Positions 37,101-46,331 of a DNA stretch of 64,000 nucleotides are shown in pieces; position 1 is the first letter of the stretch, and the number at the start of each line of letters is the position of its first letter. Position numbers and translations under genes: made by a program. Source of the DNA: Anaspis maculata (Eukaryota > Arthropoda > Insecta > Coleoptera > Scraptiidae). The notes under the pieces were generated by a model. It was not told where the DNA came from, did no database searches, and was given only the letters and a program-made list of their open reading frames with translations. Where the stretch lies: the NCBI GenBank assembly GCA_949128115.1, contig OX421962.1, forward strand, positions 61,607,787 through 61,671,786. Reading direction: 5' to 3'.

Positions 37101-39688
37101 TTACTGTACAATATTTTATGTAGGGGAGAGTAGAGTAAAACCGTTGTTGGTAGGTAGATACGGATTTTGAGACTTATAGGAACTTTGAAATTCCCTAAAA
37201 TTAGATAAGAACTTTAATTGTCATTGAGCTTACACAAAAAATGCTCATAAACAGAATGTTAAAGGGAGGAAGAAATAGAAGATCAATAAATTATTATTAT
37301 TCTAACAGCATTTCACGCGCCAGCTTTCCAAAATTATGGACAATAACAAACAAAACATAATAGATCGAGGGCCTGTACAGTTTTCAGGTGTCCCAGAATT
37401 CAGTACCTACTGAGAAGTGATACCCAATCTACAGGCTGTCTCAGGTTTAAATGATCAGACTTTGGAAAAAGTATATCTCTTATTAGTCCTCCTGATTCAG
37501 AAAAATATATTTCAATAAGTATATGCCTCTCGCTCGCTTCGTAAAAAAGATATACAGGGTATCAAAAACCTACAGAAGAACTCGAGGAAAACCTTATCGA
37601 AACGAAGTTGATAAGTGTTACATTACTAAGATCTCTGACCTCTGACTGCCACAGAACCAGATGGTTGGACTGAATGCCTGCGCACTGATGAGCCCCCAAC
37701 AGGGGCGAAACACGTGTCTGTGCGGTTTCGGTCTGATAGTCTGGTGTTGTGGTGGTCGGAGAGCTTTGTTTTATTTAAATGCGAAGGTGTCCGCTTTTGT
37801 CCATACATAGGCGAAGGTGTCCAGTAGACGACTTTCACTACGTAATCTCGAACATTTTCACTTGCGCGTACATTCCGTCGCGATGTCACGATGACAACTC
37901 CCACATTATACATAGCACATCATGACATTAGCATCTAGTTAGGGCACCATTCGTACCAACACAATCAGTTTTTCCGTAACTTACTCTAATGAAAAAAGCC
38001 GTGAAATTGATTATAGAGGTGAGACATGCATGCGAAATTTTGTTACAATCAAAGCCCTCTTCGCGAAGTTACGACACAATTTTTAAAAAATATGAACTTT
38101 GATACTCCCTGTTTGATACTGTGTCTTGGAAAGCGAGTGAGAGATATACCTACATATTTTAATATTGGTAATTTCACTGCTCTTTTTTTTGGATAAGGAG
38201 TAAAAGAAAGATATTCTCCCAACGTTTGATCGGTTCAACCCCCCAGATTAGCCTGTCAAACTTCAGCAGCAGATTATACGATCAAGACAAAAGTTCTCAT
38301 AAATATGGCTCGAAAAATGGGGGACCTTAACCTTCCTATGCTCAATAAGATGGGGTGAAAATACTTTGTTTATTTTCACTGGGGGAGGGTCCAACCAAGA
38401 GGGCTTGGGGGGGGGGGGCGGTAAAATGGACCCCAATGTTTTCAATGTATTTTTTCTTTTACATATTTTGACATGACTGTGATTCTGGAGTTTTCTTGAT
38501 GTTGAACTGTGATAGAGGATGTACCGTTTCCGAGTAAAATCGATTTTAACATTTGAATGCATGCCATGAACTGCATTTGGATGGCTTATTTTCAAATTGT
38601 ATTTTTTCAGATTTCTTTTTTGAACTAGAAAGATTGCACTAGGTTTTATATTGACAATAAAGGTTTCTGTTTGTCTCAAATCGACGAATAAAAATTTTTC
38701 TACGACATGGAAGGCAAAAATTTGTAATTTGTATACGTTTTTTGGACACATTGATATTATCATTCTAATAAGTACCTATATTATGTCCATGTCGATTTTA
38801 CTCGGAAACGGTGCATATCTTATAAATAAGTAGGTACCTATTCAACAAGTAGAGTACCTCCGAGAGTACCTCTTTTCATAAGAAAACTCCAAAATTTCAT
38901 GAAGTCATATCAAAACCTAAAAAAATTACACGCACAAAAAAGTTAGGGTCTTTCACCCCAACACACCTTCCCTCCCTCCCCTCGCTTTCGTTCAGTAAGC
39001 AGTTGGAGCCACCCCCCATGAACATTTTCGAGCTATTCTTACCCTATCTTGTTCAGAATAAAAAGATTGGTAGATATACCTACTGAATGCATAATATATT
39101 TTCACCTTGACTAGCTTCGGAGATATTAAATGAAGAATAAATCTTCAGGGGGCACATTTAGGGGTATATGTAAGTTCTCTAACAAGCATTTTTCGACCCA
39201 TATATGTTCATAGAAACTTTTTCGAGTTTTTTCATTTTTTGTCGTAGGATTATTAAAGTTCGGCAAGCTACTTCACGGACACCTGTACCTAATTTATGCA
39301 TGCAAAAAAAAAAGCGGCGATATATAGCAAGAAAAAGTGTGGAACGGAAGTGAGACAGGCGATGAAGTGAGAAGTACTCCATGCGCAGTTCCACCCCTAT
39401 TTTTGAAGTTCAAATGTTTTATAATATCTGATAATATTTATTATGATCAAATTTGGGAGAGCTTGCTTAGTGCAAGTGAGAGGTAACAGGTAACAATTAA
39501 AAACTTACAGATTCGTTGAAATCATTTTGCAGCAGCGCCCACTTTTTACTGTTGGCCAAGTTTTCGCAATCCTCTTCCAATTCATAATCCATCAGTTCCA
39601 ATTCAGCTAGTATTTGTTCTTCATTCTGTTGACCTAAAGCGATCAAGACGAACATGCTGAGCAACAACACGAGTATTTTGGTCCACAT
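31158..39688 (-). CDS. Ance-3: Membrane-anchored, catalytically dead ACE-like protein (peptidase family M2)
   Basis: Ten exons: 39688-39509, 36998-36849, 36410-36272, 33830-33690, 33575-33390, 33328-33234, 33180-33032, 32977-32627, 32365-32165 and 31578-31158. All phases close: 2013 nt, about 670 aa. There is a signal peptide (MWTKILVLLLSMFVLIALG), then ACE-type blocks: KLHKFVQTRIFHFYN...IPVYLLG, FWKKSVFDNP, LPFYLAADKWRL, NWWKLRKEYQG and LLEYFQPLEEYL. Where active ACE has the HEMGH zinc site, this protein reads DACETA (residues about 361-366). The third zinc ligand motif HEAIGD reads SAIDES. A C-terminal membrane helix (AFAGLAFLALILSMTAFGYT) ends in a short basic tail. Drosophila has inactive ACE paralogues, of which Ance-3 is thought to be membrane-bound, hence the symbol. 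Orthology is not proven. Introns 1 and 3 hold large foldbacks. Confidence 0.85.
34068..35891. mobile_element. 1.8-kb foldback element with AATAT target duplication, in ACE-like intron 3
   Basis: The ends are AGTCCGGTGGTTAAGCG and its inverse. AATAT flanks both sides (34063-34067 and 35892-35896). The two halves are inverted copies over about 800 nt each. The block GGGGTCCCTCAACCTTAATT-type near 34135 pairs with its inverse near 35805, and CTATCCAAACGCTGCCT-type blocks pair near 34725 and 35205. The centre (about 34860-35100) holds a smaller inverted pair around GGAGGGCATT/AATGCCCTCC, probably a nested element. No transposase is encoded. Confidence 0.85.
37640..37761 (+). ncRNA. Long RNA hairpin extending stem I of the hammerhead
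   Basis: Beyond the 7-bp inner stem I there is a small internal loop (37675-37677 against 37726). Positions 37640-37674 then pair with 37727-37761 with only two mismatches (37663/37738 and 37655/37746). Across all 42 paired positions I count 29 Watson-Crick pairs and 11 G-U pairs when read as plus-strand RNA. The internal loop next to the core and the stem II loop are placed as in hammerheads with loop-loop contacts. This hairpin is probably the terminal unit of a transcribed element. Confidence 0.75.
37678..37725 (+). ncRNA. Type I hammerhead ribozyme
   Basis: All parts of the hammerhead are present in order. Stem I 5' strand is 37678-37684. The core CTGATGA is 37685-37691. Stem II is GCCCC (37692-37696) with GGGGC (37702-37706), closed by a 5-nt loop. 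GAAA is 37707-37710. A minimal stem III is formed by the self-complementary ACAC|GTGT (37710-37717). The cleavage-site C is 37718, giving the classic GTC triplet, and the stem I 3' strand is 37719-37725. Stem I is open at the outer end, so this is topology I. The very short stem III is like that of hammerheads in animal Penelope-like elements and retrozymes, where activity often needs a dimer. It lies in intron 1 of the ACE-like gene, on the opposite strand. Confidence 0.88.
38300..39045. mobile_element. Foldback element in ACE-like intron 1
   Basis: GGCTCGAAAAATGGGGG near 38308 pairs with CCCCCCATGAACATTTTCGAGC near 39010. GTACCGTTTCCGAGTAAAATCG near 38520 pairs with CGATTTTACTCGGAAACGG near 38791. 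The arms are imperfect. Confidence 0.55.
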
Positions 39689-41390
39689 TTTGTACACAAG
39701 AACTGAAAGGTGAGGATCATGAAAAAGTGGAAAAACCCAATTTGAATAAAGGTTAATTCAAAAGTATAGAAGGTATACTCACATAGGTACCTACCTAATC
39801 TCAACAAGTTTTATTGTTGCATATTTCAACCAAGATAATCTCCTCGACACACGCACTCCGACGATCTTTTACCTTATGATAATTGTAAAGCACCGCACCG
39901 TCCTTTCGTACTGTTAATCATAGTCCAAAAGTCAAGAACTGTGAATGGAAATATGATATAGATATACCTGCTACTTAAAATTGACTTGGTACTGGTACTG
40001 GGTTGTTGTTTACTAGTAGTAGACTAGTAGAGGTATTACATGTTTAAATTACAAACGCGCATTATTATTATTACCTACCGAGTTGTAGATGCAAACGATA
40101 AAGGGAAATCAACAAAACCAAAACTTATACGATTCCGTACAAGAATAAGCTCGGGTCATAACAGAGTTTCCCGGTCATTCAAGAATTGAACTGTTTTTAA
40201 ATGCTTTGTAGTGTTATCGAACACATTAGTCATTAGTCTCTTTCAAGTATTTACAGTGAAGGTTTAACCAATCGAGGACCTGTGGTACTATCTACTCTAC
40301 AGTTATCTCGATTGTTCACGTTTTTTGATGAGTTCCCCTGTAAAAATGTGCTTCGGAATTCGGAAATAAGTACAGGGCGATTCATATAAAAATGCCTGCC
40401 TTATTTTTGGCAAACTAGGTTGATCTGTACCCTACCTATAGATATAGGTACTAAAGTATTGATATCTCCAACTTGGCTTTATCTCTTTAGAAAATCCTTT
40501 ATTACAGGCGTTTCGAAGTCCGTATCCGTAATTCGTTTGTCATCGAACTCCTCCTCCTAAACTTTGAGTCCTTCGATTTGGCCTTATTTACTAAATTTAA
40601 CAAAGGTTCAACTTATTTTTGTACACTTTTTCGATGTCCTATTTGAGGATGAGAAACAAAATGTGATGATCGTGAGGCGGCTTTCAGACCAGTGGTGTTG
40701 CGAACTTAGGAAGGATAGGTAGCCAGTTAGCCACTGTCATCCAGTTAGCTATCCACCTTCCCTATAAGAGCTTCACGCATACCTGTGAGCGCAGAACTAA
40801 TGGTCCTGTAGTAGAGCCGTCGCCTGTACTGTGGTATGTACTAGCGGAAATCTGTGCTCACAGGTATGCGCGCAAGTAATTTCTCTCACGGGAAAGGTAG
40901 ATTAGCCTAGACATTAGAAGAGAAGTCCAATAAATAATAACGGTCAGTATTGCCAACAAATTTAAATGCGCCTTTAGTTAAGGGACATTCAAGGTTTATG
41001 TTTACCTCTCAGTTTTCATGTTTCATGTTCAAAACTACCTACTGTTTAACCATTTTTTCCGAACCACGAGTGACTATAGTGAGCATTTATTCTAGTACAG
41101 CACGGCGCCCAGTGTTGCTTGACTCAGCTATTAGAGGCTTGAGTGTCAAGGTGCTATTTCCGTCATATTTTCATGCTAGAAATATAGCACGAGAGAGTAA
41201 GAGTAGGTAACTAAGGGGTTTCTGAACTGGTCGTTTCTAGTCACAATTTCTAGCATGAAAATATGACGGAAATAGCGATGGTCTACTACACTATACTATT
41301 ATCCATCTCAAGCTTAAAAAACACCACAATCTCCTATGATGATATTATGTTCTCTTCAAGTTGGACAATCTGCCAGTTTTGATTTAATTG
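39689..41390. other. Upstream region of the ACE-like gene; no gene seen
   Basis: It presumably contains the promoter and 5' UTR of the ACE-like gene. It also holds small inverted repeats (CGCATACCTGTGAGC near 40777 with GCTCACAGGTATGCG near 40856; GCTATTTCCGTCATATTTTC near 41151 with its inverse near 41255). I see no convincing exon. Confidence 0.4.
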
Positions 41391-41391
41391 C

Positions 41392-41534
41392 TAACGGCTC
41401 GATACCAAATTGGGACTGAGACCGCCGTAAGTGCGGTTACCATAGCAACGGCGGATACAAACCAATCAGACCGCTGTTTTTGGCGAGTTACGCCGTCCCA
41501 AACTTTGCGCCTGCAACTTGGTATCGAGCCCTAA
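41392..41534. mobile_element. TAA-flanked MITE, copy 3 of 3 (inverted)
   Basis: Same family as 23273-23415 and 29830-29962, in the opposite orientation. TAA stands at 41392-41394 and 41532-41534. Confidence 0.8.
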
Positions 41535-41733
41535 GATCAGATTTTGACACTGACACATTATTTTAATTCTTTTTTTTCTATCTTGAAAACGGTATTAAAA
41601 CACATTTCTGTCAATAGTCAGATATGTGTTGGACGGTGCGAGAATAACAAAAATATATAAGCACAAGAATAAGTGATACAATAAAATACAATCTTCATTC
41701 AGCGCAAGAAGACCTCACAAAGTATATCGCTAA

Positions 41734-41879
41734 CCTCGGGTTCCACCAAAATTTTAAGAGCAGATTAAATCTATCACGCTGATAGTTGCTATGCACCAGC
41801 CAATAGGATGGCCGGTTGCTTAGTTACTATCAGAGTGATAAAGTTATAGCGCTGATAAAAGCTTGGTGGAACCCGAGGC
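41734..41879. mobile_element. Palindromic MITE
   Basis: The ends CCTCGGGTTCCACCAA and TTGGTGGAACCCGAGG are exact inverses. The arms continue with TTATC-type complementary tracts. 146 bp. Confidence 0.75.
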
Positions 41880-41909
41880 CAGTCAGATAGAAAATATACA
41901 GTTTAAGAA

Positions 41910-42017
41910 ATGCCCGAGGAAGATCCATTTATAGCGCCGGAGTGTGATTTCGTCGCAAGTGATCTCGTTTATGAGCTTATGACCCTCTGTATCAACCGAG
42001 AGGCGCGGTCAGATCAG
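41910..42017 (+). CDS. Possible short first coding exon, unrecognised
   Basis: An ATG after AAGAA opens MPEEDPFIAPECDFVASDLV and runs to CAG-CTT|GTGAGTG, a good donor, after about 36 codons. The composition (acidic, no low complexity) looks more like protein than the AT-rich surroundings. Without the splice the frame closes after 50 codons. I find no clear partner exon downstream, and the next 2.5 kb are a mobile element. It may be chance. Confidence 0.25.
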
Positions 42018-42608
42018 CTTGTGAGTGTATCGGTCTATGAGCATGTCTGCCTAAAATATTGATTTTTATGCAAGGTCAGTATTTGCGCCAGACGGGCATT
42101 GAGGCAAAACCTACCACATATAAGCAATATGCCGCAAGTGCTGGTCTTTTATTGGCTATTACTAATTGCGGGTATATTTTGTACTAGGCTTTGTTGTCGC
42201 TTGAGACTGGGATCCTCGCGCCTCAAAACTTCTAACGTCGATGTTTATAATTTTCTTGCGATTGTTTATCTCGCCATCAAACAAAAGACGTTTCCAAAAA
42301 ACAACAAATGAAATATTTTACAGACTGATGAATCTAGCTTGGGGCGTGAGATCTGGATGCGCTGTGAACCCACCACCCATAAGCGTCCTCCCGAATATTC
42401 TTTATTCTTTCCTGTGTATTCCTTCGTCACGCATAGCGACGCTTTTTGTCCATCATTTGCGCAACATGAATTTGCCAGCCTGTACCAATAAAGCTTACGG
42501 TTAAACAGCCAATTGAACCAGTGAGCCTATATAAAGTGCTCGCCAATTGAAATGGTCCACCCAAAAAAATTAGTCACATTCAAAGTGACATAACTCTTGA
42601 ATAAGCTA

Positions 42609-44653
42609 CCCCAGTAGCAAGCAATATTCACCTAATATGTTCCAAATATTGCCGGAATATTACAATGTTGGCTAAATATTACGTATATTGGATCAATATT
42701 TGTCTTATATTTGCAAACAAATATTCATTTCTGGATGTACATCAAATATCTTTACAATATATGAAAACTAATAAGCAATTCACAATGTGCATTAAATATT
42801 CGTCTCATATGTGGAAACAAATGTGCATTTTTAAATGTGCATTGAATATTCGTCTGATATTTGGAAACAAATGTGCATTTCTAAATGTGAATTGAACATT
42901 CAGCTGATATATGGAAATAGGCCATCAGTTCATAATATGCAATGGACATTAATATGTCATTTGCGAAAAGAAATGTACAACTTCCAATGCTCATTAAATG
43001 TTTGTCTCAAGTCGTACGAAAAAAAAAATGGAGTTTTGAACCTACAACTAACAGACATTCATCATGTGCAAAAATATTTGTGTCGAGATTTTGTGTTTAA
43101 TGTACCTAATCCTATTTTTCATGTTGACTACCGAACAAAGCTGATGATAATTATTGTCTCCAGGCCAAGGTCATTTAATGTACCATCGCGTGCAAAAAAA
43201 TCTAGTACAGAGAGTGAAGTGGAGTGTACCGATTTCGGCCGGCTGTCACAGTGACATCAAGCCAAAATCAGTACACTCCGCTTCACTCTCTGTACTAGAT
43301 TTTTTTGCACGCGATGGTATACCTACCTACATGACTGCCATCCATAGTTGCCAGCTAACTTTGGTAGACGAGCTGAGGAAAATAAATGCAAATCTATGTA
43401 TATTGTACCAATTTGAATCCCATCTAGAAAATATGTTTATTAGGGCGAAAATAGAATTTAATTTAATTTATGGTAGTTAAGATAGAGATTTGAAATCCGC
43501 GCGGGAAATGTAGCCAACGTCAAATCGCAAATTACCAAATCATGCTGTTGTAAGTATAATCCAGATCAACGGGTGATGAGACATGGAGTCGGCGTAAATC
43601 AAAATTACCGAGCTATATCCTAACATTTCCAGTCAAGTAGAGCTGAGAATGGGCTGAAGTGCTGATTTTACGTGCAAAAACGTTTGCGTTTAGTCGCGTA
43701 TTCGCTGCTAGGTTGGCAGAGCTGGCTGTCAAGAGAGCGTCAGTGAGAATTATGTCAATTTTTGGCAGTGTTTCGCGGCTTTTTGCTTCCAGTGGGAAAC
43801 GGTCTTGTGGTCTGGTCTTTTACTCTTCTGAAGCAGAAACTTTCAGAGTGCAGAGACGCTATTTCTTAATTAGTTCGATTAATTTTTGTCACAGGTAACT
43901 TGGTAAGTCGAATACATTCATTATTACACATTGCATTTAATGGTTATGTGTTGTGTTCTGCTATTCATGCCCCCTCACCCTCAGGGAGGGATTAGGGGGC
44001 GACTTTTATGAAGTGATACTCATTATTAGATGTTTCATTTTTATGTACTGGTCGCCTGCAGCTGCCCTATTAAATTGGACGGATACGGAAATCGACAAAG
44101 AAGTAGGGTTGTTCCTGGCGACAAGTAAGTCGCGGTTGGTGCCATCAGAAAGATAAAATGGGTGCTAAGTCAACAGTTTATTTTTCGCATCATTCTCCTG
44201 GCGGTAAGTTTTCTGCATTCGTATTTACAAACCTCATTATGAATAAAATACTGTATATTATGTTTCAGAACGCAGAAGAATGAAGGCTGTAATGCAATTT
44301 CTGTTTTGAAATTATATTTTTTGTTGCATTTTTTACTTCATTTATTTTGTTACTATTTTTTACAGTTCTAATAAAAAATATGAATATATTTCATGCAATA
44401 TAATTGAAATATCCTTGTCAAATATTTATGAATATTCATTTTGAATATTCAGCTTTGAACCTGTTTCAAACAATTATCAATATTCGATTTAAATATCCAC
44501 CAGATGTAATGCAACTAATATGGTATAGATATTTAAATTGAATATTTATAAATATTTACTTCCAATATTCCCCCTATATAAATAAATCTGTCGTTTTAAT
44601 ATTATATGAATATTTTTGTCGAATATGTCTCTAATATTTCTTTGCTACTGGGG
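42609..44653. mobile_element. 2.05-kb TA-flanked element with AATATT-rich repeat arrays
   Basis: The inverted ends CCCCAGTAGCAA and TTGCTACTGGGG are flanked by TA on both sides. Inside each end are many AATATT/ATATTT motifs. On the left (about 42670-42990) they form an imperfect tandem array with a unit of about 50 nt (AATATTCGTCTGATATTTGG, then AAACAAATGTGCATTTCTAA). The right end (about 44390-44640) has a looser AATATT cluster. I recognise no transposase. Short ORFs inside follow the repeats and are not credible genes. A separate MITE sits at 43181-43319. Confidence 0.7.
43181..43319. mobile_element. MITE nested in the 2-kb element, nearly perfect 49-nt arms
   Basis: The arms start TACCATCGCGTGCAAAAAAA and differ at a single position over 49 nt (43181-43229 against 43271-43319). 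TA occurs at both outer ends, so a mariner-type TA target is possible. Confidence 0.75.
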
Positions 44654-44920
44654 TATGCATGCCCGATTTCTTGGCCCGAATACCTATCAACGTTCCTAGA
44701 CTTGGACTGAGAGGCTCAGAAACGTTTTATATAAAAACCTCAAGGACGACCTTTAATTGCAATTCACCTATTAACCGAATCTGTCTGAGCTACAACAAAA
44801 TCCAGAAAATGTTCGACATCTTCCATGATATGGGGTTCCCGGACTGAAGGTTGTTTTCCAAGATAATTAGTGGTATTGACCTATTACAGGACTGATAGTC
44901 TGTTGGTCAATCAAAGTAAT

Positions 44921-44943
44921 AATAATAATAATAATAATAATAA
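44921..44943. repeat. (AAT)n microsatellite
   Basis: About eight tandem AAT units. Confidence 0.85.
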
Positions 44944-45635
44944 ATCGATCGAGGACGTCTGGAACCTTTTGCAATTGTGTTTAGCAACCAATGAATCTTT
45001 TTGGGGTTTTCAGTTTACGACTGGATCCTGTATGTATGGCATTTAAAATATCAAGACAAAACTCGCGGTCCAGAGTCGAAGGCAGTTCAGGAAAAATGCT
45101 TCAAATGTGGCGGGAAAATGGAAAAAAAATGGGTTTTCATTTTTGGAGATATGGGGTGTCGAAGGATGGGGCTTTGTCCTTCTTTTTTCCATTATCTGAT
45201 GAGATTTCAGTAAACTTTTCAGGACACAGACTAAACAGGAAAAAATGAAGGCCAGCTTCTAAGTTCACTCAGGAAAGTCCATGTATTTTTATTCTATTAT
45301 TATCTAGTTCATAGAAAAAAAAATTAATTACATGCTGAAAGAGGTAAAAATTCTACGTTTTACTCTCGGTTTTACTACACTATATCGTACCTATTTACAT
45401 AGTTTTTTTAGCATCCACTATTTACCAGACATTCACAAAAAAAAGTAGAAAAAAAAGATCGCAGTTTTTTTACTTACATAATCTAAGTCTTTTTTTTGTC
45501 ATTCGTCGTCGTCTATCTCACTATCTGACACTACTTCCTTTCCATTTACTCTTTCGCAAATTCTTCATGGGAAACTGGCGACATTATCTAGCAAATGTGC
45601 AACGAAAATTTGATATTTTCCGAGATATTTTCAAT

Positions 45636-45761
45636 CTATCGTGTGATCAAATGAATTCTTATTTTAGGTAGGCTGTGGCCTGGTCAAATTCAGGGGTGCG
45701 AAGCTGCGTTCGGCTAGGCCACAGCCTACCTAAAATAAGAATTCATTTGATCACACGATAG
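45636..45761. repeat. Perfect inverted repeat, 46-nt arms
   Basis: CTATCGTGTGATCAAATGAA and the following 26 nt recur exactly as the reverse complement ending at 45761, with a loop of about 34 nt. It is either a very recent MITE or a hairpin RNA precursor. Confidence 0.85.
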
Positions 45762-46331
45762 TTTTGCCAGATATCATCAGTTTAACATAAAGAATTTTCG
45801 AAAACGGACATGCGAAAAATACTAAAAATCAGATACGCCTGTACGTGAGATCGACACGACAACGATTATGCTACTTTGCAGACATGTACAAGTGATTCAC
45901 AAATCATATTTTTTCCTGGTCCATTTTTGATGGGGATAGATAGGTACGTTATTGTCTCCAGTACGTTGTGCAGGGAAGTGTAGTCTTCATAACTCAAGGA
46001 ATTTACGACAAAGATTTCTTACTGTACTTTTGACTGACTATTATCGCCCCTACAACGTAACGTACGGGAGAGTACCATTTTTTCACCCAGTCCCCTCTGT
46101 ACCTATTGTATTGCATGTTCCTATTAGGTGTAAATAATAAACTTCATCGCAATTTTTCAGTACGTACAATTTAAACGAAAATGAATAAGTAGTAAGTAAT
46201 TAGTGAATCGTCGACGAGAAAGTAAACTAACTTTTACTAGGTGGCACATGAAGATCAGCTGACAATGTTTCAAAATGTCCTATACTTCGGTAACATTTAT
46301 TCAAAATACTGATTTTGCAATCACCATCAAC

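Larger units (their letters stand above)
37440..38270. mobile_element. Foldback element in ACE-like intron 1, with the hammerhead hairpin at its centre
   Basis: The outer arms pair: CTCTCGCTCGCTTC near 37527 with GAAAGCGAGTGAGAG near 38129, and CAGACTTTGGAAAAAG near 37459 with a diverged inverse near 38225. The middle 37600-37930 does not fold with the arms and contains the ribozyme hairpin. The outer arms resemble those of the foldback near 50560-51105. Confidence 0.55.
44660..46270. other. Intergenic stretch, no gene seen
   Basis: It contains the AAT microsatellite and the perfect hairpin at 45636-45761. Small ORFs near 44991-45248 show no recognisable domain. Confidence 0.4.

Noticed and set aside
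37626..37913. 95-codon minus-strand ORF over the hammerhead region
   Set aside because: Its content is explained by the RNA hairpin. No domain, start context or splice signals support coding.
42670..42990. CRISPR-like regular repeats
   Set aside because: The units are imperfect tandem repeats without distinct spacers, inside a eukaryotic mobile element.
42665..43480. Overlapping plus-strand ORFs of 76-139 codons
   Set aside because: They translate the AATATT-rich tandem units and the nested MITE. The repeated peptide pattern mirrors the DNA repeat.
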